From Rhododendron vialii (lineage: Eukaryota > Streptophyta > Magnoliopsida > Ericales > Ericaceae), in contig NC_080563.1 in the NCBI RefSeq assembly GCF_030253575.1, positions 32,101,001-32,165,000 of the forward strand: a DNA stretch of 64,000 bases, in the 5' to 3' direction. Position numbers and translations under genes: made by a program. Numbering within the stretch: position 1 is the first letter of the stretch; each line of letters opens with the position of its first letter. Below are positions 55,240 to 64,000 of this stretch, piece by piece. The notes beneath the pieces were generated by a model. The model searched no databases and had not been told where the DNA came from. It saw nothing but the letters and a program-made list of their open reading frames with translations.

Positions 55240-57740
55240 AGCTTAACTTTTGACAAAATGATTGTACGCGGGCGTGTCAGAAAATAATATAATTTATTTT
55301 TTTTAGATTAACTCAAAATAGCTAATTTAATCAAGCAATTGTATTCCATGGGACGGTCAAAGTTGGTAGATATGAGAGGAAAGAACCTTGGGGAGAGTAT
55401 CCTTAGATTTCATGTAAAATAATGGATAATAAAAAAAGGACAATGTGCTGTTATTCTGTACCTCCTGTGAATTGTTATATTGTTGATCTGGTTAATTGTA
55501 AGGTAAGGGATAAGTAGGGTTGAGATTATCTACTATACTAAGTTTCAAAACTCATTATAGTGTCGTTGGACTTGTGTTTCATGCTAGGTAATCAAGAGAT
55601 CGAATGACAAAATCCGCTGCAAGAGGATCCGTACTAGAGTGAGGACCTCCCTACTAAGGAAGAGGAGTTTGTTGAGCCTTGGATGTCCTGCCCTTAGAAG
55701 CTCTGTTAATTTGATATACTTTAAATTAAATTAAATTTGGTGTACTTTTAATTAAATTTTTGTAAGTGTTATCACATTTGTCAAACTCTATTTCATTTTG
55801 TTGGTTTGTAAGATGATGAGCACCCAATATTGTAGATATTTGGTGCGACTAGTCTCATTTTATGTTATTTTATATCGCGTTTATTTAGCTTTTATAGCGA
55901 TATTGCCGGTAAGGTGTGTTTTTAGTATTTTCAGGTAAAATATGCAAATAAGGCGCATTTTAATGCCATGGATGACCCAAGTGCTTTCAAATACCCAAAG
56001 ACTCTGTTGGCCCCTTAAAATCTGTCTAAGTATGGAAAAATGACAACTTTCCGAAAAAGTATCGATTTTCGAGATTAAAAATGGCGGTAATTGATCCTTG
56101 AATTTTTCTAAAAGTAACTACAAAGTTGCAAGGTTTTATTTGAAGAGTAAGGTCATGTTTTGAGCCATTCCCTCTAGAGAAAAACGTGCAGTTTTTTATT
56201 TTACACTAAAAGTGGGGGGTTGACATTTTGATTTAATTGAAATCTTAAAATTCTGGTAATGCCATTGTTTTCAAATGGGAGGTACTTTCTTATTTTCATT
56301 AAATAAATTAAAGTAAATAAAAGGTAAAAGAAATGTTTAAAATGAAGTCTTTACTTAAGTTTAGAGAATGAAAATAAGATGCTGTGGAAGCTGTTGGGAG
56401 CCTACTGAAGTTGAAGGAAGACCTGGAGATAAACTCTCCGTATCGATATAGCCACACATTAGATTAGTGGGAAGGCAGGTTTTGTTGTATCGATACGGAT
56501 TAAGGACGTATCAATACGGGAGCACTACGGGAAAAATGGCCATTTCAGCGTAACAGTGTGGTATCGATACACTCCATAATAAGTATCAATACCACAGGCT
56601 TTCGGTCAGATATTTGTTGCTTTTTCAATCTTCCATTTATGAAATATTTGCTACTTTTGGTATGTTTTTTAAGATATTTTTGTAGAGAGTGATTTGTTTG
56701 TATAAATAGGTTGGAAGTCTTTCTCTCTCACTTATGTAATTTCAGGCTTCATTATCTACTTTATGCTCTAGGTTAGTTTTCTCTCTATTTTTTCTCCATT
56801 GTTGTTCTTAGTTTCAATCTTCAATACTTGTAAGTTTAATTTCTAGTTTGATGTTTTCTCGTTTATTAAAGTTGTAGCTACTCTTTTGATCTTCACTAAT
56901 ATCAAGTTTATTTCCGTTTTTATCGGTTAATCATGTTTTCATTTCCTAGCATAATTTCTAGTCTTTTCAATATGTGTAAGTAGTTTTATGGGCTAAGTCT
57001 CGGGATATACTCTTTTCCGATAACTTAAGTTGTTATTTGATTCTCGAACCTTCAAACTTAAAATTATGATTTTCGGAATGAAGTTAACCTAGCCATTTTG
57101 GTCTAAACGAGTGGTGTTAACTCCTTGGTATGTTGTTTAGTCAAGCAGTCTTGACAAGCTACATATTGAGGGCTCGTGGCCTCCTACGTGTTAGACAGAT
57201 TAGCGAAAATAGGTTAGTTTCTTTTTGTTTAATCACATCTTTTGATAACCGAAGTCGTTAAAGTTAAAACTTTCGGGCGTGAGCACGCGGTCGTGACTCT
57301 CACTTGAGTTATAATTGAGAACCGATAGCGGCCTTCTTCAAGGGATAGACGATCCCCAGACTTGCCTCTTTTAAGTTCATTAAGTACATTCGTAGTCTTT
57401 TATTTAGCATTTTCACCGTTAAAAGCAAAACAAAGTTGGCTGTCTTAAACGCCGAAATCCACAGTATAAAACCTTCAATCCGATTAAGCTATCTTTGATT
57501 CTCTATGGTACGATCCCGGTCTTACCGGTTTATTATGCTACCTACGATCTAGCCCTACGCTTGGGGTTTTCTAACCTTATATTTGAAGGCGAGGTTCCGG
57601 AGCTAAGCATAAGACAATTAAGTAGGTTTGAATTTAATACTTGAGGTTTTCGCTGCTAAATTCTGTTTAATAAAATTTCATTTCTTATATATCAGTTTTA
57701 TGAATTATTAAATTAATTGAAAATGATTTAATTAACGTGT
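55240..57740. other. Probable retrotransposon-derived non-coding DNA
   Basis: No ORF of note over 2.5 kb. 56420-56610 has several GTATCGATAC/CGTATCAATACG palindromes. 57480-57640 (GGTACGATCCCGGTCTTACC, CTACGATCTAGCCCTACGCT) resembles the region before or within LTRs of plant Ty3/gypsy elements. No LTR pair or target duplication found. Confidence 0.3.
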
Positions 57741-57754
57741 TCGAAAAATCGGGG

Positions 57755-58410
57755 CATTACAGAGGCAGTCAGTGGGAAAGCGCAAGCGGATTTCCATGAA
57801 TTTCTGGATGCGAATAAGAAGGCCTCAACCTCTAAATTCAGCAATTCCCCTACAACTGCTAGTTCTTGGACTCGGCCAGAGGTGGGACTAATTAAGATTA
57901 ATGTGGATGCGGCTGTCTCAAAGGAGAACAATATGGTTGAGACTGGTGCTATTGCTCGAGGAGATAATGGTGAGGTGATGGGCCTTGCAGTTAAAGTACA
58001 CAATGGTTTCAACTCGCCCAGGATGAGTCCGGATTTCTGAGGCTTTGGCCATTCGGGAAGGGTTACAATTGGGTATTACTTTAAATTAATTTTCCAAAGG
58101 TGATTATTGAGTCAGATGTGGAGACAATTATTAAGAGCAGTTCTGCTTCTAAAATCCCGGCTTCCTCAGACATTGCGGTGTTGATTCATGATTGTTTGAC
58201 TATTAAGGATTCTATCCTTCTGTGTGAGTTTCAGTTTGTTAAACGTGATTGTGATCGGGCTGCACATTTGTGTGCAAAGAAAGCCTTCTCTAGTGGTATG
58301 TCCGATTTGTGGACTACTGCTCTGCCCCCATGGGGTTTCGTACTTTCTAATGTTTAGGGTGTTCGCCCCTCAGAATATTAATATCATTCCACTTTGACAA
58401 AAAAAAGAAG
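57755..58410 (+). pseudogene. LINE-type RNase H (RVT_3) C-terminal fragment with poly-A tail
   Basis: Frames read WTRPEVGLIKINVDAAVSKE and GAIARGDNGEVMGLAV, then, in another frame, FPKVIIESDVETIIKSSSAS and ILLCEFQFVKRDCDRAAHLCA, ending LPPWGFVLSNV. This is the RNase H-like domain at the end of plant non-LTR reverse transcriptases, with the DA and the ESD contexts of the active site. There is a frameshift after 58010, a stop at about 58039, and an A-run near 58400. Only the last part of the element is present (5' truncation). Confidence 0.75.
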
Positions 58411-58553
58411 ATGAAATATATGTATTGATGAAATATATGTGTAAGAATTGATGAAATATATGCACTAGAGTCTTGGTACAAACAAAAATAGTTTTGGCAT
58501 TATTATTTCCCCCCTTCCCCTTTTCTTTTAAGTTTCTCAACCGAAAGCAAGCA

Positions 58554-59879
58554 TTATTGATGCTTTTCCTTGCCTTTGCGAGAAGACAGCTGTTCGGCCA
58601 TCATTTCCGTCATACTGTCCCAAAAGTCACCTAAAGTAGGTATTTGTGTAGTTCCATCATCCTCATAGGGATCCTGTGATTCTCCTGCTAGACATGTGAA
58701 TGGATTGCTGTCTTCTTCAATACTCTTTGCTGATGTCATTGATTCATCATCAGCTAATTGAGGAGCCTGGACTGATTGTAGGAATTGATCTTTCATGAAG
58801 TCCATAGTCTTTATTACAACTTCATTGTCTGTTAAATCTGGATTTTTTGCCCTTATTTGAGCTGAAATTTCCAAGAAAGGATTCTTGACTGAGGGCTGTC
58901 CTTTCTGCTGGACTTGCTTTGTTAATTCTTGATTCTTCAATTTGATTGTTAACATTTGCTCATCCAATTGGATCCCCTTCCACCATTTGTGTTGGAAAAA
59001 TCTTTCCAATATTGGAAATCCTGCATTATCCGTAGCAACCTGAATATCCCATCTCCAAATCCATGGGGTGCCACAGATTGCCATGACTTGAAGAAACAAT
59101 TTTCCTTTGGGAATATTTGGACGCCATAATTAAGATTGTAATTGCATAAAGGACTCAATTTCCTTTCGAAATTCGGGTGGTAAATAACCAGGTTGTGGAC
59201 CAAATTTGTTCCACTAAGAAATAAACCAATTTGGGAATTCATTTTGTCCAATAACATTCGGACATATCTTGAAAAACCATGAATGCTTTCTTTTTGGATT
59301 TTGATAATAGAAAGCTTTGGACCATGCCTCAATATAATCCCAATAATTATATTGGATAGTCGAAATACCATGTTCATTTTTTATGGACAGAGATTTTGCC
59401 ATTTGTGGGTGAATTCCCCATTTATGTACTGGAATAATTTTCTTTATTATAGCTTTGCTATAACTTATTGGTCCATTTTTTGGACCAGTTTTCTCATAAG
59501 TATGAGAAAATTCTACTGAATCAGATTGCGAAAGCATTGCTTCATAAAAAGACCGATATTTGCCTTCAGGAACTGGATATCCCATTATATCCATATATCG
59601 GGACTTAATTTCCCAAGGATCATCTTTCCATTGATCATCCTGAGATTCCAGGATCATAATTGTTTCAGTCATTTCTGAAGTTCTGAAAACTTCTTCAGAT
59701 TGAACTACCTCCGCCATTGAAGGTGATGATGTTGAGGCTGAATTGGCCTCCTGCAAAGATGGAAATTGTAATTTTTGTGCCTTCAAGTAGGCCTCCACAT
59801 CTGCTTGGGTCACTCTTGGGCGACCCCTGCCTCGAGGAGAATTCCCTCGACCACGTCCTCTATCTGGTGGTCTGTTCAT
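58554..59879 (-). pseudogene. Downstream caulimovirid ORF (ORF2-like), two in-frame stops
   Basis: One frame of 442 codons including the final stop, from ATG at 59879 to 58554, interrupted only by TAG at 59214-59216 and TAA at 59130-59132. N-terminus is Arg/Gly/Pro-rich (MNRPPDRGRGRGNSPRGRGR). The middle has a tryptophan/tyrosine-rich segment (YNYWDYIEAWSKAFYYQNPK), then CGTPWIWRWDIQVATDNAGF. The C-terminal third is acidic with Gln- and Lys-rich coils (TIKLKNQELTKQVQQKG) and ends SSRKGKEKHQ. Function unknown; the position matches the second ORF of florendoviruses. Confidence 0.7.
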
Positions 59880-59888
59880 TCTGCAAAA

Positions 59889-60158
59889 TTAAGCAGTAGA
59901 CAAAATAGTTAACTTCATTTGAAGTCTTTGTATTGACAACTGGAGACACTCAACATCCCAGTCTTGATCCTCATCAGTTCCATAATGTTGATAATGCCGA
60001 AGCAGTGCTTCTCTAGCATGTATCCAACGTATTAAATTGACACGAGTTTGGGGCCATTTAAATATTATCATTTCAATATGAGTATTGAAAACAGCTCTCT
60101 TCAATTTCAGCCATTGCTGAAATATTGTTCTTTGTTGAACAAAATTATTATGATTCAT
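59889..60158 (-). CDS. Small ORF after the caulimovirid polyprotein (89 aa), unknown
   Basis: Starts with the ATG overlapping the RNase H stop (ATGA) and ends at 59889, ten bases before the next ATG. It is rich in Gln, Trp and Arg (TIFQQWLKLKRAVFNTHIEM, WPQTRVNLIRWIHARE) with an acidic patch DEDQDWDVE. No known domain recognised. The tight overlap argues that it is a genuine viral ORF read by coupled reinitiation rather than noise. Confidence 0.6.
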   Translation of the reverse strand: MNHNNFVQQRTIFQQWLKLKRAVFNTHIEMIIFKWPQTRVNLIRWIHAREALLRHYQHYGTDEDQDWDVECLQLSIQRLQMKLTILSTA

Positions 60159-60785
60159 CCCTGCAAAAATTCACGGGTAAAAAAGTCAGGTAGAGAATTA
60201 TTCTCTCCTTTGATATATTCAATCTCAAAATCAAAGGCAGATAATTCAGACTGCCATCTGGCAAAAATTTGTTTTGAAGCAAGATTTTTAATATCCTGTT
60301 TCAACACTTGTTTAGCTGCACTGCAATCAACTCGAAGTAAAAATTGTTGATTGAGTAAATCATCTTGAAATTTATTTATGCATTTAATAATAGAAAGAAT
60401 TTCTTTCTTTATCGTACTGTAATTAGTTTGAGCATTTTTAAACAAACCAGAAGTAAATCTTACCAATTCTTCTTTATTAGAATTGATATTGTATTGTTTC
60501 AATATACCTCCATAACCTTTGTTTGAGGCATCTGTCTCTACAATTTTCTTCCATTCTGGATTAGCAATTGCCAAGCAAGGCAATTGTTTTGCTTTTAATT
60601 TAATTTTTCGAACAGCCATAGTATGCTGTTCAGACCAAGGAGGAGGATTCTTCTCAAGTCTATCATATAAAAGTACAGAATCTTGTGCCAGTTCTTTATA
60701 ATAGTCTCCTATATAATGAGACTCCCAAGAAATCTCTGTAATTGAGTTTTATCCTTAATTTCATCTGGAAATTTAGAAGCAAATT
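60155..60785 (-). pseudogene. Caulimovirid RNase H domain (end of polyprotein)
   Basis: After frame changes near 60820 and 60715 the sequence reads through a connection region (RLEKNPPPWSEQH) into RNase H. It includes ETDASNKGYGGIL, NYSTIKKEILSIIKC, LRVDCSAAKQVL and the end IEYIKGENNSLPDFFTREF. Acidic residues of the RNase H active site (TDAS, KKE, VDCS) are visible. The stop TGA at 60155-60157 overlaps the next start codon as ATGA. Confidence 0.85.
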
Positions 60786-61358
60786 CTATACTTCTATCAA
60801 TAGGGATAATTTTCCCTTGGTAATATTGTGCCCTAAGAATCTAACTTTAGTTTGGAATAATTTCATCTTAGGAGCAGAGACAACCAAACCATTTCTTTTA
60901 ATTACATCTTTGAAAACTCTAAGATGTTTAACATGCTGGTCTATGTTCTCAGAAAATATTAGAACATCATCAATGTAACAAATTGCAAAATCAGCATATG
61001 GATAAAAGATATCATTCATAATATTTTGGAATTCTGAAGGTGCATTCTTCAGACCAAAAGGCATTACATTCCATTCATAATGACCAAAAGGAACAGCAAA
61101 AGCCGTTTTATAACGATCGGATTCCTGTATTTGAATCTGCTAGTATCCAGACTTTAAGTCAAATTTAGAAAAGATAACTGCTTTATTCAGTCGATCTAGC
61201 AAGTCTTTTTTATTAGGAATAAGATATCTAATCCACATTAACACTTCATTTAATGGTTTATAATTAATAACCAATCTAGGAACACCTCGTTCTTTTTCAA
61301 CATTTTTATTAACATAAAAAGCTGTGCAACTCCAGGGAGAATAGCTTTTTCTAAACAC
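60786..61358 (-). pseudogene. Caulimovirid reverse transcriptase core, nonsense-mutated
   Basis: Continues the polyprotein in another frame: VPRLVINYKPLNEV and FSKFDLKSGY, then an in-frame TAG at 61140-61142 where the family has a tryptophan codon. It resumes with MPFGLKNAPSEFQ and the catalytic YIDDVLIFS, and FLGHNITKG. The frame ends at 60786 by a further small shift. Motifs A (FDLKSGY) and YIDD are intact. Confidence 0.85.
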
Positions 61359-64000
61359 AGCTTTTTCTAATTAATTGCTTCTTGAGCAAACTGTCAATCT
61401 CATTTTGACATAATTTTAAATATTCTTGTTTCATCTGAGAAGGTCTAGCTTTTGTTGGAATTCTTTTTTCATCAAAACTCTTCTCATAAGGTAATGAAAC
61501 AATATATTTTTTCCTATCCCAAAAAGCATTGGGGATATCACTACATATTTCTTTTTTGAAATTATTCTCTATTTGAGAAATTTTTTCTTTTAAAGTAGGT
61601 GTCTGTAGCATTTCTTCAATATTCATTATTTGAATTTCTTTTTTAAGAAAATTTATCTGTTTATCTTTATGAGAAATTTTTCTCATAATATCATTGATTT
61701 CTTTGTAAACAGGTGGGGAGACAAATTCAAAGAATATTTCATGACCATCCACCTGGGCAGATATTCCAGCAGTACTGGTCTTCATTGGTAGCAACATTGC
61801 CAAGAAAGGAGTTCCAAAGATTAACTCCTGTTGAAGATTTCTTATACAAAGAAAAGTTGTTTCTAAGCAAACACCTTTATTACAGATGTAAACATTATTA
61901 AGTTTGTATTTGATTATCATTTTTGCTCTACTAGCATTAGTGAGGCTTTGAGAAGTTTTCTCAAAGTATTGGGTCGGAATTATTCCTTCTTGAATACAAT
62001 TCATGTCGGCTCCACTATCTACTAGTGCTATAATATTATTGATTATATATTCTCTATGGATCACCAAATTGACCTTTATGTGCCATTTTTGGTAAACCAC
62101 CTTATTGATAGAATTCAAATAGGCCAAATCATCTACTTTGCTTGATTCGCCTCTATTTTCTAAGACAACCAATCTTGTCTTTATATCATAAAATTCTTGA
62201 GCAGCCTTATTTTGAAAAGTTTTTAACAACTTAATTTCTGCTTTCAGAGTGTTTATTTCATTCTTTAATTCAGGAATAGTAACAGGTTTAAAATTATCCA
62301 CCTGCTCTAATCTGTCAAGGACAATTTTTAAACTGTAATTTTCATTAGGAAGCTGGGGTTTTTCTTCCTCTTCTTCTTTCATTGAAGATATACAAGTTTC
62401 GATGATTCTCATTTTAAGATGAGGATCTTCTACTTGATCAATGACTTCTAAAAGACCCTGCTGTTTCTCAGTAAAAACATTAATACTGAGACCATTCATT
62501 TCAACTATTGCCTTCCAATAATCATCGGAAGTTGAACACTCAATCTCATTACAGCTACAATTATTAGTGATTTCTTCCTCTTCTGAAGTAGTAGAGGTAT
62601 CTTCATTTTCAGAGAGATCATTTATTTGTTCTTCTGAATCAGAATCACTAGAATCAATCAAAATTTTGTAAAGAGTTTGTTTTAACTCTTCATCTAATTG
62701 AAGTTCTTCTAACTTCTTTTTGGTCTTGCATTTATTAGCATAATGACCTATTTTGCCATATTTAAAACATTTGGCAGTGTTCTTCTTATCACTCTTTTTA
62801 TTTTTCTGTTTCTTAGCATCTTTCGTATTTTTTGAACTTGATTGTTCATCTCGATCTTTATGTTTCTTTTTTCCATATTTCTTTTTGGAATATTTTCGAG
62901 TAGTCTTATTACTACTCTTATTCTTGTGAGGTTTTGAATGTTGGGATAAATCATAGCCAAATTGATCACAAAACCGTCCTAACTCTTGTTTTCCAGTTAG
63001 GTTTTGTTTTTCCAATTGGTTATGCAACTTTATGTCATTACATAAAGTCAAACCTTCCTGTATTATTATGGATATAAGTTGACCATAGGTATATCTTTCA
63101 TAGTTAATAGTTAAACCGTTATTTTGGTCTCGCAATTTTTTCCTTATTTTCTCAGCAAAGAAATAAGGTAACCCATCAACAAATTTTGACTTCCAATGCT
63201 CACTGTTAGCATCAATCCTTTGCATTACCTTGGCTAGGAATACATCTTTATACCAACGAAAATGAGTTAACGTTGGACATTTTAGATTTTGAAGTAGTTC
63301 CCTACTTCTTTCTCGTTGGTTATCCCAGTGACCAACAAAATGTAAAATTATGGACTGGACAAGAGTATAAACCGCATCTTGTTTTACCTCACCAGTTTCA
63401 CTAGTTTTTACTGCATTTAATATTTCTTGTCGTTGGTTTGAGGTAAGAACATTGTCCCACCAACCTTTGATCATACCAGTGAATCCAACTGTGATCCATC
63501 TGGCAACTTCTTTATCTTCATTTTTATTATTAGTACATATTGTGCTATACATCATTATTTGATGTACTAATCCAAAAAATTGATATTCAATCATACCATC
63601 TATATTCCATTCATAGATAGTCCTACCACTATAAGACATCTGTTTTTGAAAACCAGATTCTTCATATAACATATCTTGAAGAGTTGGTCTAGGATAATAA
63701 TACCTATCGGCTCCTCCATAAGGAAATTTTTGGGGATATTTGATTTTATTAATAGTCTCAGTTTGAGACTGAAGAAAAGAATTTTCTAATTCTGCAACTT
63801 CTTGAGAGGACATCTCTTGTTCCTCAGTGAGAGCATTAAGGGTTAAACCCTTAAATCTCTTTTGTAATTCTTTGAGTAATTCAAAATTTTTATTAGGATC
63901 AGTGAGATTGAAACCAGTTATTGGTAATGGTGGCCGAATATTCGATGGTGATATACCATCCTCTGTATTATTGGTCTTGGGATTGATATGTCTAATTTCT
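61351..64000 (-). pseudogene. Caulimovirid polyprotein: coat protein, aspartic protease and start of reverse transcriptase
   Basis: The frame is open from the right edge of the window to a stop at 61351-61353 (over 880 codons; 5' end outside). The N-terminal visible part is coat-protein-like, with FTGMIKGWWDNVL and FVDGLPYFFAEKIRKKLRD, followed by a lysine-rich tract and a zinc-knuckle-like CFKYGKIGHYANKC. In that knuckle the second of the expected cysteines is a tyrosine. An acidic Ser/Glu stretch follows. The protease has ALVDSGADMNCI (DSGA active site), followed by FGTPFLAMLLP. The reverse transcriptase begins after FWDRKKYIVSLPY. The frame is lost just past LLKKQLIRKS by a frameshift. Confidence 0.85.

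Larger units (their letters stand above)
58554..64000 (-). mobile_element. Endogenous caulimovirid (plant pararetrovirus), Florendovirus-like layout, defective
   Basis: Gene order on the minus strand is coat protein with zinc knuckle, aspartic protease, reverse transcriptase, RNase H, then a downstream ORF region without known domain. This is the order of Caulimoviridae ORF1 followed by a second ORF as described for florendoviruses; petuvirus-like is the alternative. The movement protein would lie beyond base 64000. Several frameshifts and stops make it non-functional as it stands. No integrase is seen, which argues against a Ty3/gypsy element. Confidence 0.85.

Noticed and set aside
58554..64000. 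Ty3/gypsy retrotransposon instead of caulimovirid
   Set aside because: RT and RNase H are related in the two groups, but no integrase or LTRs follow RNase H, and the lysine-rich coat protein with downstream ORFs fits Caulimoviridae.

Overview
The window is nuclear DNA from a flowering plant, most likely a eudicot. It holds intron-containing genes for a thylakoid TLP18.3-like protein, CCD4-type carotenoid cleavage dioxygenases, a TCHQD-class glutathione transferase and a DUF569 protein. It also holds AT-rich, transposon-filled spacers, a decayed plastid atpB insertion and an endogenous caulimovirid. Spacer repeats vaguely suggest Ericales, but the sequence alone does not settle the genus.

Layout. 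1-3221: last two exons of a TLP18.3-like gene (+). 3222-6500: transposon debris, including a complete TRIM retrotransposon at 5379-5935. 6500-10860: first CCD4 copy (A, +), broken by a frame-shifting tandem triplication in exon 1, with two recent DNA-transposon insertions in its 3' flank. 11000-19300: a 2.6-kb gag-only LTR retrotransposon with a nested Stowaway, the plastid atpB remnant, a TIR element and a foldback dimer. 19400-21900: TCHQD GST gene (+) with a probable 5'UTR intron and a duplicated 3' tail. 24430-30210: second CCD4 copy (B, +, intact), a segmental duplicate of A. 33000-35790: third CCD4 copy (C, -, intact), convergent with B. 36000-45400: many MITEs, foldbacks, microsatellites and LINE tails. 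45426-46300: DUF569 beta-trefoil gene (-). 46700-55300: a TIR element with a transposon-derived coding remnant, SINEs, minisatellites, a possible small membrane-peptide gene and a 2.56-kb palindrome whose two arms both carry a piece of an OPT-family transporter gene. 55300-58420: probable retrotransposon non-coding DNA and a truncated LINE RNase H end. 58554-64000: endogenous caulimovirid (-), with coat protein, protease, RT and RNase H followed by a downstream ORF region, broken in several places and running off the right edge.

How it fits together. The functional core is the CCD4 cluster. CCD4 enzymes cleave carotenoids in plastids and commonly set petal or fruit carotenoid content. B and C keep the full reading frame and all four iron-binding histidines. 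A keeps the histidines but its frame is shifted, unless the triplicated segment is spliced out (see findings). All three share a one-intron structure with the same junction, a similar core promoter and a dinucleotide repeat just before the start codon. A and B also share about 500 bp of upstream and over 1 kb of downstream sequence, so they arose by direct duplication. C lies inverted and is more diverged. TLP18.3, TCHQD and DUF569 are unrelated single genes. The rest is mainly a record of mobile-element insertion, much of it datable by nesting and by empty sites in the paralogous segments.
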